NCBI GenBank assembly: GCA_037176845.1
Contig: JAYKXP010000086.1
Coordinates: 62,001 to 126,000 of the forward strand
Direction: 5' to 3'
DNA length: 64,000 nucleotides
DNA from: Paramarasmius palmivorus
Lineage: Eukaryota; Basidiomycota; Agaricomycetes; Agaricales; Marasmiaceae
Both the position numbers and the translations under genes were made by a program. Shown here one piece after another: positions 47,067-58,989 of the stretch. Position 1 is the first letter of the stretch, and every line of letters begins with the position of its first letter. The notes below the pieces were generated by a model, which was not told the origin of the DNA, made no database searches, and saw nothing but the letters and a program-made list of their open reading frames with translations.

Positions 47067-47164
47067 TCCCTGGCTGGGAGTCGAACCCAGCTTTCGCGCG
47101 GTACACAGGTTTACCAGTTGTTTCTAATGACAGGCGCGTGTACTAACCGATATACTACCAGGGA
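47067..47164 (-). tRNA. tRNA-Asp (GTC) with intron
   Basis: A complete cloverleaf on the minus strand. The acceptor TCCCTGG/CCAGGGA is perfect, with discriminator G. The D-arm is GTAT...GTAC, the anticodon arm CGCGC-CTGTCA(A)-GCGCG with anticodon GTC at plus 47129-47131, and the variable loop has 5 nt. The T-arm is CTGGG-TTCGACT-CCCAG. An intron of about 25 nt (about 47103-47127) follows position 37, the usual eukaryotic place. Box A (TAGTATATCGG) and box B (GGTTCGACTCC) are good. This is likely a functional tRNA gene. Confidence 0.88.
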
Positions 47165-47274
47165 TTGCAATCACAGGCAAAGTTATCTTCTTGTCAACCC
47201 TCCGACCTTTGATAGTAATAGCCGTATCGACCACTTTTCCAGTGCCAAGTAAGCCCTCGACCATCACACAAAAG

Positions 47275-48950
47275 GGCAGGTGGTCATACCCCGGATATGA
47301 CCTACCCTACCCGGAATGACCTCCCAATATCCGGGATACCTGGATATGGGGGTCATTATGGAGGTGGGTTGCTTTATTACTCGTAATGACACCTAGTTAT
47401 CCGTTGTGAACCTTTTAATCAGGTACAGCTAGTTACCTGGTTATCACGACGGGTTACAGGTTTATCATCACGGGTTACATATATGTCATTACTAGTAATG
47501 TATGTGATCAGGGATTATCATAGATATAACTACTCATCGAGGGTAGAGCTAGTCGGTGAGGTTATGACTGCCGATAACTGGCAATAACCAGTTATCAGCC
47601 GTACAAACGATTCATGCGAGATCTAACCACCAGTGAATGTTGCAGATTTCTTTGTCGCACTCAATTAGGGCCAAGTATTGATTGTAAAGAGATATATATT
47701 CAACAACACTAAGTCTAGCATACCATACATATGATCTAACTATCGAAGACTACTGCAAGAAACATCCGTGCCACAACATGTGATATTGGTTCAGATGCTA
47801 GATTGACTTATCAACGTCAGCACAGCACGGAGCATAGAACAGGGTGGGGCATACCTCAGAGTTATCATATCCGCACACGTACTGAGTACCCTGAGTAGAG
47901 ATGGATGGTTTAGTACTTGTATGCGCACACAAACAACATAACTCTTACCGGTACTGATATCGCGAGCACTCTCGAGTACTGGGACAACAGGAACACTACA
48001 AACTACAGCATGAGTAAGACTGATCTGGATAATAATAACTGACGACGACATACCTGACTTCATTTCCCACCCACATCACCGAATCAAATTGAGTACCTGT
48101 GCCGTTGATGCTACACTGTGAAGAACATCAGTAAGTGACCACGACCAGCTGGGAGCACAGACCATTGACCAAAAAGAAGACAATAGATGGCGGCAATCCG
48201 GGTCAGCGACAGTGGCAATGGCGAAGCAAGTAATAGCCAGTATCAAGGGGGAGGGCAACAGTCTTGAGGGCGTGGGCAAGGGGCAATGGCGGGGGTGGAG
48301 GATGCTAGACGGCGACGATGAGGACAGTATTGATAGCGTCGAAGATTGACTGTCGAGTTGGGTGATGCTATTAAGCCTAACGATGGCATTGGCAATGGCA
48401 ACCTTAACCGGCAGCAAGTTGGCAGTGTTGGCGATGAAGAAGTGTTTGGCGACAACAGCAGTGACGTTGAGGAACGATGTTGACGATGGAGATGGGTGCT
48501 GATGATTGGGTCAGTGATGGCGAGCTTGAATGTTGGCGAGGGTGTCGAGGTAGTGTTGACGAGGGTAATGGTAAGGGGTTTGTCAACGGCGGCGATGTTG
48601 AGCTGGACAGTCTCAGCGATGGCGGCGTTGTCGAGGAAAGAGATGGTGGTGGTACGGAGGAAAGAAGCAATCCGCGGAGTTTGAAAATCGCGCGGAATAA
48701 ATACCCAAAATCCCACGGTGGCTGCCTCACGTGATTTTCATCTTGGAAAAACTCCAAAAGAGCTCCGAACAACGCGACTTCACCAACATCACTCACAACA
48801 ACCACAATGTTCGGCTATACCCACCAAAAACGGTCATAACCACCACAACTAGCAATAACAAGTAACGGGGTGGTTGTAACCATGTTATAACCCTCTGATA
48901 ACCGGTGAGTGCGAGTTACTCAAAGGTCATAACGTTGATAATTGATTACT
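47275..48950. mobile_element. Possible degenerate DNA transposon with inverted flanking motifs
   Basis: The left part is full of GGTTATCAC/GGGTTAC-type motifs and palindromes: CATTACTAGTAATG near 47487 and GATAACTGG-N6-CCAGTTATC at 47573-47596. The right part (about 48830-48910) has related motifs in inverted orientation (CGGGGTGGTTGTAACC, ATGTTATAACC, TGATAACC). Between them is a G-rich biased segment (48230-48730), whose minus frames of 133-157 codons are low complexity (Ser, Pro, Thr, Leu). Inverted subterminal motifs suggest a non-autonomous element. No transposase or exact terminal repeat was found. Confidence 0.3.
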
Positions 48951-49879
48951 ATTAGTTTCATATAGTTCTTTCCCAGATATTGCTTTGATTAACTAGTATA
49001 CACGAGTCTTCTATGTTATATCTACCGGTAAGGCGCTATGTCTATCTGACATTTTGTGTGATGACCTACTTACATTCTGACGTCCACGAGACATTAGCAT
49101 TCAAAGGTCACACACCTATCAGAAAAAACAAACAAGTACAGAGACTATGAATAACTGTTGTGCTTATTGAGACTCGGTGCCAACTAGAAGGTTTGTTTCT
49201 AGTTTGGTCTACATTTCACGTTTATTCTCAACAGCTAAAAGCCGGCAAGGTAACCTTCATATCGCAACCACCTGGGTGCTAGTTGACTGAATTTTGAGCG
49301 ATCAACCACATCGAGACACGCCCAAATCGGAGCCAGGGCTAGCGATACTTACGCACTAGGGTGATTTCTCACATAGTTTTGAACCTCGAAAACTCGCCGC
49401 AGATTTCCGGAGCATCTGCTTTGCCTTCTGCAGTTCATGCCAGACGTGGAGCGGTGGGCGAGGATCTCGATAAAGGTTCGTTTCATGTAACCGTGTCTGT
49501 GCATTCAATCTTCTGGACTCTTCGTTGCTTTATTTGCAGAGAGCCTTTCAGGATGATCCATACGAACACGCGGACTGCGAGCGAATGGAAGGAAGAAAAA
49601 GCGAGTATCTATGACGCAATCTCTCTCGATTAACAAAGACGCAGTTATATGTGCCTTTGTCTTGATTTCAAGTCGGATCACTCACGCAAATACGAACCCA
49701 AGGTAGGCATAATTCAACACAACAGGGTCGTCATACATGAGAAGTCGATGAGACGATCTCCGCACTAGGTGAATGTCGCACCACCTAGTTCTTTTCCATG
49801 TTAGATTCTCATTCGACATTCTCGGAGGCATGTCGGCTTATCTTCAAGTTCTATGACTTTGGTGACGATTTTCGCAGCA
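48951..49879. other. Intergenic
   Basis: A plus frame at 49361-49633 is interrupted by a GTTCGT...TTTGCAG intron-like stretch (about 49474-49540) and ends in acidic, Lys-rich sequence. It could be a small remnant gene but has no homologue in the window. Nothing else is seen. Confidence 0.25.
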
Positions 49880-50640
49880 TTCTTGTCTGAGCCTGCTCAT
49901 CGACTACTTGTGTAGTGGTTTGTACACATCACGGGAATCAACCACGCTACTCGAAGATATGGAAACGCCGAAAATACACCTGACTCTAGCAATTCTTTGC
50001 AAACTGAGGCATGCAACTTGCAGCAAAGTCCGAGACTGTTGAGTTGTCGGAGATGACCGATCCTCCACTTTCGTAAACCTGATTCGAAGCCCGCCAACAT
50101 AGGCTGTCAGGAGGCCCTTCGTCCTACGCCTTGATTGTGCAGAATTAACGAGACGTTGACTGGAGCTTTCAAGATACATGAATCAGTGTCGTTAATACTG
50201 CGGGATCCAAGGATACTCGTATACCTAGTCATGAGCATCTCGGCGATGGATCAAGCGATGAACGATGATCACTTGAACTGAGGTACAGTAATCCAGGCCA
50301 TCTCCTCATCAAGGCACATAGCGACGTAAAACATTTGGAGCGCAGAATGCCATCTTGTTGGTCACGATGCCTTCGGAAACTGCGACACGTCTTTCTGCGA
50401 GTCTGACTCTCGCCACGCCACTTTGGTCGTGAGCTGAAGATATAGAACCATTCACGCAGTATCAAGGAAAGAAGGACAGGATACATACGTGGTGGGACTC
50501 ATAAAGGTCTGGAAGTCTCGGGTGTATTCAGAGAAAGAACAACGGTCGAGGACAAGTTTAGGACAAGTCGAGGAGCAGAGCAAAAGCGTAGTGACATGAC
50601 TCACTTCTTTGATCGTCCGAATCAAAATTCCGAAAGCACC
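49880..50640 (-). pseudogene. Decayed minus-strand gene block F
   Basis: Minus frames at 49897-50179 and 50229-50486 are fragmentary. The right end (50571-50625) resembles the palindrome region of other blocks (GAGGAGCAGAGCAAAAGCG, GTGACATGACTCAC, GATCGTCCGAAT), but the palindrome itself is broken. Segment 50338-50457 is repeated at 63388-63505. Confidence 0.3.
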
Positions 50641-51985
50641 AACCATTGTGCACTGTGCCTGGTCCATGGACTATCATTCACTCTTCCAATTGCAAATTCT
50701 ATCACCTTCTTTCACTGCCCTCGCCTCCGATTTCACAGCTGCCCGCCGTTACCTCGTTCTTGCGTGATAGAGCGGAGGTACTGGTTAGAATGGTACTTGT
50801 TGGAATTGAGTTGGTCCTCATTGGTATCTCACCGCGGATTGCTCCAAGTGGCTTCAATCGAATTGCATGTTTCTAGCAGCCTTGGAGTTTACTCCAGGGC
50901 GCTAGGCGAGGAAAATACTCTGTTCCTTGATCCAACCTCTGGAAATTTCTCACCCATCCTATCTCGTTGTCTTTGGGCGGGATGCATCTGGTGACGAAGA
51001 AGTTGTACAATTCTTTTTTAAAGCTGATTCGTGTACGACTAGGCTTCTATCTGTCCATCAAAGATCAAGCGTACCTCAGGATCTTACTTCAAATCGAAGG
51101 ATTAGGTGTGGGTGTCTATGGGTACGCCCTCTCTCTTGAGTAACTCGATCAAGAAGGTGGAAACATATGAATCAAAACTGGCATAAATTGACGCAACCGT
51201 TAGACAGGAAGCCCGGAATTAGTACGATGGTCGTAATTGTCGTTCTGCCCGTTACTAGTCCTTGGGGATGATAAAGGGTCTATTTATTTCTTCCACTTCG
51301 CAGGTGGGTATCAAATCTCGCACCTCATTTTGCAAGGCAGGTCGCATTTGGTTGATACAGATGGTCACGGTAGGCCATCTGCACGATTTTCATTTTTTGT
51401 ATCACCATTACCGAATCTCTCGGCTTTCCGGTGTTTTGCTTTCACGCTGAATTACTGAGAAGGTTTTCAATCTAGCGATCCCTTGCAAGCTGAAACATCT
51501 GTGGATCATACCCATGATTTCATTATGTGACATGATCTAACTGGCGACGAAAGACAGCGAAAGATATGGGTTCGGGGCCGCATTGGATGCTTGATTCACC
51601 TCAAGCACCGATCATTCCTTAGTACGGGTGAGTTAATTGGGGTATTCTTTATGTAGTTCGTTACCAACAAGGACGGCCATAAATTCAGCACATCAAGATA
51701 TCAGCTGAGACAAGAGATGGGAACAACATGGGAATCACCGTCTGGTTCTATTTCAAGCTTGATTGTGCTATTCGTATATTCATGCCAAGACACAGAAGAG
51801 GCATTGCTATTTCCGTTTATCTAGCTATTCGCCTAAAAACCTTGAGTCAAGATGCAGAGTCCAAACTTTGCAGCCTTCATCTCACAGGGATAACTATCAT
51901 TGAAGATCAATCATCCGAGTCATGCATCACCCGGGCGGTGGGCTCTTGGAAGTATCAAACACTCATCATGGAGCTTGTTCGAGAT
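50641..51985. other. Intergenic, upstream flank of FAM copy 5
   Basis: Plus frames of 60-132 codons (for example 50596-50994) have no supporting features. No gene recognised. Confidence 0.3.
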
Positions 51986-51989
51986 CACC

Positions 51990-52026
51990 CGCATCGAGTG
52001 ATGAAACTTCCTGCTACATAAAGACC
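51990..52026 (+). promoter_or_regulatory. Conserved FAM core promoter, copy 5
   Basis: CGCATCGAGTGATGAAACTT followed by CCTGCTACATAAAGAC, about 150-185 bp before the ATG at 52176, with a CT-rich leader between. Confidence 0.5.
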
Positions 52027-52175
52027 ATTCATTCCCAGGATCGCAGACTTCGATTTCCATCATTGCTTCTGCTCAAGTATACAAAAGGCTAAGGAAGCTC
52101 TTGTGCTCCCTCCTTTCTTGCTCTTCCTCAACTTTTTCCACAAGAAATCATCCTACTTCAGCATTCACTATCCAA

Positions 52176-53806
52176 ATGTCAAGCAGCCAGCAGGTCACTC
52201 TGATCGTGGATGTGGACGATAGCAGTACAACATTTTCCGAGGCAGGCAACTGGCAGTACATTGAAGAGCCAATATGGTATCGTGGGAATGCTGCATTTGT
52301 TAATGCAAGTGGCCAACCGTGGTTCGAGTTAGTATTCCACGGTACGTCGCGCAATGATTATTGACAGTCCTGCCAGTGCCCTCTTTATAATTTACAAACA
52401 TATCTCTCAAGGGACATCAATCACACTTTACGGAAACACTGATGACGCCAGCGCGGAATTAGATCACAAAACTGATCCCTTCTGGTCCGGAAACTCGCTG
52501 GGGCAAGCTACGTACTGGTATGAATCCCCACCGCTTCCTGATCAAGAACACAAGCTTCGCACATGGTTGGGCAACCATAGTAACAATACTATTGCCTACA
52601 TCGACTACGCCTTGATTAAAGCTGGAGCCACCACTAATTTGTCCGGAAGAACCATTTTCGTTGATGATGCAAATGTGGACGAAATATGGTATACTGGGGA
52701 ATGGATATTGGACACAGATACCATATATCCGCATAGATCTCCAAACTCCTCCTTTACGTCATCCTCCGCGAACCGTACTGTTCATTATAGTAACACGTCC
52801 GTGTCAGGACATTCTTTTGAGTTCCGCTTTGCAGGTAAATCTACTACCATTATATTATAAGTATCTCAGTTCATCCGACAGGGACTTCGATATCTGTTTA
52901 TGGATTGTCTACCTTCCTCGCAGACTATACCGTAGACTTTATTATGGATGGTGACATACAAAGCAGCACCTCTACTCAGGAAAATTCCGAATCTGGCATC
53001 GAAGGGTGGACAACAAATCACAAATTCTATGAGAATACGACACTCAGACCAGGAAATCATACACTCACGGTACATGTCACAAACTTTCTGGGCGGTGCTA
53101 GCTTCTATCTTGACTATATCACGTACACGCCATCCTTCTCATTCATTCACGAGAAGCCAACTTTTATCAGGGATTCTGAGGATCATCAGCCACTCCCACC
53201 CTCATCAGCGGTGTCACCTTCACCAATTCATTCACCGTCCGTGGGACAATCTTTGAAGCTTCCCATCGGCGCGATTGTCGGTATTATAATCGCTGGCCTC
53301 TCGATAATGACCATCACTGGGCTTATCTGCTGCTGGACAAAGAGATATGCATGGAGGAAAGGCGGTAAGGACGTTTCGTGACAAGTCTCGCCAGATTTTA
53401 ACAAGATCACTGCACATTAGCGAAGATCGCCTCTAGGTTTGAACCCTTTGCGGCACGCTTTCCAACAGATTCAAAGCCAAAGCCGTCCAAGTGGAGAGGC
53501 CTATTTCCATCTGACGACATGACAAATTCACTAGACCCAACAGATGGAGGAAGGTCACTACATATGCAACACAATGCTGAGGTTCAACAGCGGAATGATG
53601 AGATAGCCTCACTCACAGCCCAAATGGAGCGTTCGGATGGACCATCACGCGTGGAACTATATTCTACAATCAACACCCTCAGATTGGAAGTGGAAAGGTT
53701 AGTGCGAGAGAATGCACCACCAGAATATGGAGGAAGTGACGTCGGTCAGAGGCCCAGTTCACGGTCGGGGACACTTCCGTCCTACAGCCCCCGTGAAGGG
53801 CCATGA
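52176..53806 (+). CDS. FAM copy 5: two-repeat single-pass membrane protein
   Basis: Exons 52176-52341, 52412-52834, 52882-53364 and 53421-53806 sum to 486 codons (485 aa), with all introns in phase 1. Repeat 1: WQYIEEPIWYRG, TSITLYG, YWYESPPL.DQEH, DYALIKAG. Repeat 2: TIFVDDANVDEIWYTGEW, FEFRFAG, TSISVYG, NHTLTVHVT, LDYITYTPSF. A Pro/Ser-rich stalk (LPPSSAVSPSPIHSPS) longer than in other copies precedes the helix GAIVGIIIAGLSIMTITGLI and the basic TKRYAWRK. The tail holds a predicted coiled coil, APPEYGG and TLPSYSPRE. Intron 3 uses a GTAAGG donor. The start is the shared MS-x-SQQVTLI and no signal peptide is visible. The longer stalk and intact motifs suggest a functional gene. Confidence 0.8.
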
Positions 53807-54799
53807 TCAGGGTATTTTGCCCGGGAATATATTGAAGGTAATGTCTGGTTTCGATTGTAGATGCATTCGGTACTTAAGAATACGCAGGAAATTACATATG
53901 TGAAGTTCAACTTCGGTTGTATACAAACCGTACTCAGAAGATATCAATAACTCAAGCTATCTATACTTCCTTGCCGTACAAAATGTAGCTTGTCCTTCAA
54001 TATCCTCATGACGTAAGACCATACCCATAGACTCTACTCGCAACCATAGTGCTGTGCTTTCCTTGACCACTGCCCGGAATTCCCTCTTCCCCGTACGCCC
54101 AAGTCACGCCTATCCTCACGAATACAGTAACCCAAACGACGAGAAACTTCCACGAGTAGTTGCCCACATTTCTTGATCTGTGTTTATCCCTACGACAATA
54201 ATCACGATGATAAAAGCACGTAAACTACTCACCAATCCTTGGCTTTGCCGTTGACCGTACTCAAAGTCACTCCTCCGAGATATCCACAGCTCCCCTTGAC
54301 ATCAGAACTACCATAATGTTCTTCTAGTTAGGTTGTAAGAGGACGAAGCGTCGAGGGCGAAATACCCAAAGGGTAACGAGAGAAAGAAGGTAGCAGGGTT
54401 GTTGGGGATAACGGGCCCAAGATTCGCGATGACAATACATCAAAACAACAGTTCTTCCTTCGACTCCGCACTCCCAAGCCCGAGTACTACACAATCGACT
54501 TCATTCTTACGTTCGCAGGCGTCGTTAGTCAAAGGTTACATGCACGCATCCGTTACGAATAATCTGATAGCTTGAATACTCGGTGAAGACACGGTGTCAG
54601 GAGAAACATCGAATACGATGGAATAGACGACAAAGCGCGGTAGGAAGTAGTTTCTATCAAGAAGTTGGGTGAGCAAAGAATCATAAACGAAGGAGAATAG
54701 AAAGCACTCACCTGTCAGGTTCACCTCCAGTCTTCCACACCTACGCACAAAACCAAGAACTATGACCTCCTGAATCGACAATGAACCATTGCGGCATCA
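53807..54799. other. 3' flank of FAM copy 5
   Basis: No gene recognised. A minus frame of 81 codons (54536-54781) is unsupported. Confidence 0.3.
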
Positions 54800-56290
54800 T
54801 CCACATCATTGCCTATACTGAAAAACAGCCCCGTCATTTCCGTAAGTCTTCAGTGAAAGGTAGGGAGGTAGGAGGAGCGGAACATCCCATGAGCACATCC
54901 CTGATGCAGAATAAAGTTGACGTTTCTGGATAGCGCGCGCGTGAGCTGGTGAAAGGAACAACAGATGATTCATGAACGCGAATTAGGTACGGAGATCGTA
55001 GGTGCAAGGGTTGACCGTTTGTTCTGATATCAAGTAAGGGCCACTGCACGTGACATACCATAAGTATTCGTGAAATCTCTAGCCTGGCTAGCCCGGCTTT
55101 ACACAGAAGATAGTCGTTCTGTATGAAATCTCTGGAATTGCATGCATATGTATACGGACCAGAAGGACGAAAGAATGGCCATCATCCTCGAAAGAACAAC
55201 GGGGGTCGTTTCCTGCACTTGACCAGGAATGTAGGCGCGGTGTGTCTGGAGCGAAGAGCGGGAGTGAGCACGGGGAACCGCCGTGCTCAGGGGCAGAATA
55301 ATTTTCTGGTGTTACAAGGATGAGGCAAGTCTCTTACACCCAGGTCGGCATAACAGGCAGTAAACGGTGCATGTTGCTGAGGGATTCGAAGAGTGGCAGA
55401 GGAGTGGGGGCATGGAGTTCATTTAGGGATGAGTGCCATACTCTCAGGGACAGCGAGAGATGAGAGTTTGTGTATATTGCCGGAATGGTGGTGAACGGGA
55501 CCAAGGAACACGGCGTGGGAAAGATGGGTTTAATGATCCTGATAAGAGTGGCCCAGGTCGAAAAACAAGTGGGGAGGAAGGTACGCCAGGGAACAGGGAA
55601 TGGGTGTGAGATCGAGTAGGAGCTTTGGGGATAGAGATGAAGGTAAAGTTGATAACGGGAGCTGTGTGGGTGTAGATGAGATAGAGGCAGGGATGGTCTT
55701 CGACGTGTTCAGGCTAGCTCATAAGGGAAGTGGGAAGTGGAGTGTATTGGGCGACGTTCGCGTGGTCATTGAGGTGTGTGGGATCCTCTTCACTCGCCAT
55801 ACCACTTCTTGAAAAGATTAACCGGCTTCTCCGTACCAAAGAGAGCTTGAAATAGCTTTGGGAGCCCGAAAAAAATTTCCTACACGCCGGACGTCGTCGG
55901 CTAAGTAAAGGAGGTTCACCAGGGGGACAAGCGTCTAGGTCACAGCTGGCGCCCTATTCCAAAGTAAACTTTAAGTAGGTGGAGAGGCCTACGCACGACG
56001 GCGTCGATATAAGATACAACAAAGGCAGAGTGGAATATACGTACCTCATGGTGCATTTGTCACTCTCAACCAAACCATACTTGAGTAGCTGCTATATGCC
56101 TTTGGATATGATGAGAAACAGACGTAGGACAGGGCCTTAGCACAGACTTTTGTTAGTCGATAGCCGGCCTCTTTCCTTGCTGCTCTGAGTAGATGTAGCA
56201 TATTCCAAAAAAAAAAACAGTCAAGGAACAGCGAAGGAGCAGAGCAAAATTTAAAGTGTGTTGTGTCACGTTCGTCACAGTGACATAAGT
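54800..56290 (-). pseudogene. Decayed minus-strand gene block E
   Basis: A purine-rich plus strand with broken Ser/Pro/Leu-rich minus frames (54834-55061 and pieces between 55300 and 55812) ends at a palindrome remnant (56261), as in the other blocks. It again separates two FAM genes (copies 5 and 6). Confidence 0.3.
56261..56286. promoter_or_regulatory. Palindrome remnant (copy E)
   Basis: TTGTGTCACGTTCGTCACAG then TGACAT. The arms GTCAC and GTGAC are recognisable and GGAGCAGAGCAAAA precedes them, as in other copies. Confidence 0.35.
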
Positions 56291-57230
56291 TGCTCCAATC
56301 CGAAAGCGCCGCCGGCACCGGATACATGTAGTCCATGGACCATGCATGTGATTCCATCTTGCTTCCATCACCTTCGTTTCCCTTCCATCACCACTGGTAC
56401 GGCTGTGATGGAACTCATCAGATCTAAAGAAGGTTAGCACCGTGTACCAAAGAGACGCTCGTACTTTCCTTAGGGACGCAGTTTCCTTCACGTCGTTGGA
56501 ATCGAGTTGAAGCATAAAATCGTTGACCGCAGATCCCTGGACTGGCTCCAAGCTAAATTGTCTTTGGTTGATCCCTCAAAGCACGGTATTCTCCAGAAAA
56601 ATAGAATCTACACGCATTTGATGCGGAAAACTGATGCTTAGGGTTATCGAGTCGGAGATTGTATCCTAGGCAAGTACGAGCGCCGTCTTGGCTTGATCGC
56701 ATGCATATCCTCAATCTTGTTGCAGGTAGTACGCACCAAATCCCCCAAACAACGCTTTGATGTGCCGTTCGATCGATGATGTGGCAAATGATAAGACGTG
56801 ATAGCAACCAGGTACAACTCTAAGCTGCGCGGAGTCTCGACACCAACCACGAATGAGCTCCCCCGAAAGAAACATGGATATGGAATGTTCTCTATATATT
56901 CAAGATCACATAATGTTCCTCAGCAATGTCACGGCTCAAACTAACGTGAAGTATATATCTGCGAAGCATGCGAACCATCAGAAACGCTATATGGGAGCAC
57001 GACGGGAAGAAGATGGAAACCAACTTTTACTGTTCAAACTCCCAATGTTTCTGAGTGCGCCCTACCAGCTACCTCATGCAAAGCCTCGACAAGATACGAG
57101 CATCCTCATTCTGTGTACTTGCGGATTCTGGCATGCTTTCGAACGGACAAGGAAGGCGACATCGTATGCAGATTCAATTATGGAATCGGGTATCACCTGG
57201 GAGACAAACTAACACTGGAATTGTTCAAGA
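56291..57230. other. Upstream flank of FAM copy 6
   Basis: From about 56960 the sequence is related to DNA upstream of other FAM copies (GCGAAGCATGCGAACCATCA, CAACTTTTACTGTTCAAACT). A minus frame of 132 codons (56153-56551) overlaps the palindrome region and is not called. Confidence 0.3.
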
Positions 57231-57280
57231 TACCCGTGGGTGATGAAATTCCTTGCCACATACTTAAGTATGAGACATAA
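57231..57280 (+). promoter_or_regulatory. Conserved FAM core promoter, copy 6
   Basis: CCCGTGGGTGATGAAATTCC followed by TTGCCACATACTTAAGTATG, with a second ACATAA at 57275. It lies about 165-215 bp before the ATG. Confidence 0.45.
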
Positions 57281-57445
57281 CTCTGGATCGCAGCTTCGAT
57301 TCCCTTCCTTGTCCCTGCCAGGAGTACACAAGTCTGCGCAAAACGTTTTGTGCCCTTTCCTCCCTTTTCCTTGCTCAACTCCTTGCACAGGAGAGTCCGG
57401 ATCGTATAGTGTAGAACGCTCTATCTGAACTTTCTACAATCCAAT

Positions 57446-58989
57446 ATGTCACGGAGCCAAGAGGTTACTCTGATTGTAAATGCGGACAATAGCACCATGT
57501 CCTTTTCCCCGGACGATTGGCAGAACGTTGAAGATCCAGTAGGGTATGGCGGAGATATTGCATTTGCAGATGTAAATCTATCCGTATTCACAGCTTTTGA
57601 TATATCATTTCACGGTACGTCGCGTAATGATCACTTAAGACTTATTACTAATTTACAAGGGATACTCTCTTCAAGGGACATCAATCGCACTCTACGGATA
57701 CGCTCGATCATATCAGGTGGACTTGGATAACAGAAATGGGTCACAATTATCCTCGCAAGAAAGGATAAACTCGTATTGGTATCAATCACCACCGCTTTCC
57801 GATCAAGAACACATGCTTCGCGCATGGGTCACCGGCAGTGCTCACATCGACTATGCCCTTATTGAAGCTGGAAGCACCACTGATTTGTCGGCAAAAACCA
57901 TTTTTGTTGATGATGCCAATGAAGAAATTTGGTATACTGGACAATGGATGGAGAATGTGGGCGACGGCTTCGGGCCAACCCTTGCCGATTCCCTCGCAAA
58001 CCGAACTGTTCATCGCAGTAACACGACTGGGGACTCCTTTGAGTTCCGCTTCGCAGGTAAATTATATACCAATATGTTAATATACTATAAAAATCTCAGT
58101 TCATGCACAGGGACTTCAATGTCTGTTTATGGAGTATCCGCAAATTGTACCATGGACTTTATTATCGACGGCAGCATTGAGCACCGCAAATTTCCTCAGG
58201 ATCCTGTTGGCTTCCATAGTGTTAGCATCTATGGGAATACAACACTCACTCCAGGGAATCATACTCTCATAGTAAACATCACAAGCGTCTCGAGCGATGC
58301 TTACTTCCACCTCGACTATATAACGTACACGCCCTCATTTTCTTTCATTCACGAGAAGCCAACTTTTATCAGTCCCGAGAATCAGCAGGCACTGCCCACC
58401 ACTTCACCGAGACAATCTTTGGGACTTCCTATCGGAGCGATTGTTGGCATTGCGATTGCTGGCTTCTCGATGGTGATCTTTGCCGGACTTTTTAAGTGCT
58501 TTTGGAAACAGAGATCTGCGTCAAGGAAAGAGGGTGAGAACGTCTCACAGCGATTCCCTTGCAGGTATTTAATGAAAAAATTGCATTTCATTAGCGAAAA
58601 TCACCTCTAGGGTCGAGCCATTCGCAACACGTTTCGCATCTGATGTAAAGTCAAGACCGAACAAGTGGAGAGAAATCTTTCCATCCGAGGACATGACACC
58701 CAACGCCATTGAACCGAGGGGCGAAGGGAGTTCTCACCTCGCATCACTACGTATACCGGAGGTTCAGTTCCGAATGGATTCGCTCACAGCTGAGATACAG
58801 AACTCGGATGATCTCACTCGCAGGGAGCTGTTGGCCAGGAACAATATGCTCACGATGCAAGTAGAAAGACTTATGCGCGAGAACGCTCCCCCAGAGTATG
58901 GAGGAAGTGTTGTTGGTTTGGAGAGGTCGAATTCACACTCTGGGACATTGCCGTCCTACAATTACCGCGAAGAGACCGAAAGGTCATGA
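57446..58989 (+). CDS. FAM copy 6: two-repeat single-pass membrane protein
   Basis: Exons 57446-57614, 57676-58056, 58111-58533 and 58595-58989 join to 456 codons (455 aa), the shortest intact copy. Repeat 1 is compact (VGYGGDIAF, TSIALYG, YWYQSPPL.DQEH, DYALIEAG). Repeat 2 has TIFVDDANEEIWYTGQW, FEFRFAG, TSMSVYG, NHTLIVNIT and LDYITYTPSF. The helix GAIVGIAIAGFSMVIFAGLF is followed by WKQRSASRKE. The tail has a predicted coiled coil, APPEYGG and TLPSYNYRE. Intron 2 (58057-58110, 54 bp) is a stop-free multiple of three, so a long frame runs through it, but its splice sites align with all other copies. The start MSRSQEVTLI matches the family and no signal peptide is visible. Confidence 0.8.

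Noticed and set aside
48243..48805. Minus frames of 133-157 codons in the G-rich segment
   Set aside because: Low-complexity Ser/Pro/Thr/Leu translation from biased composition, with no domain and no second copy.
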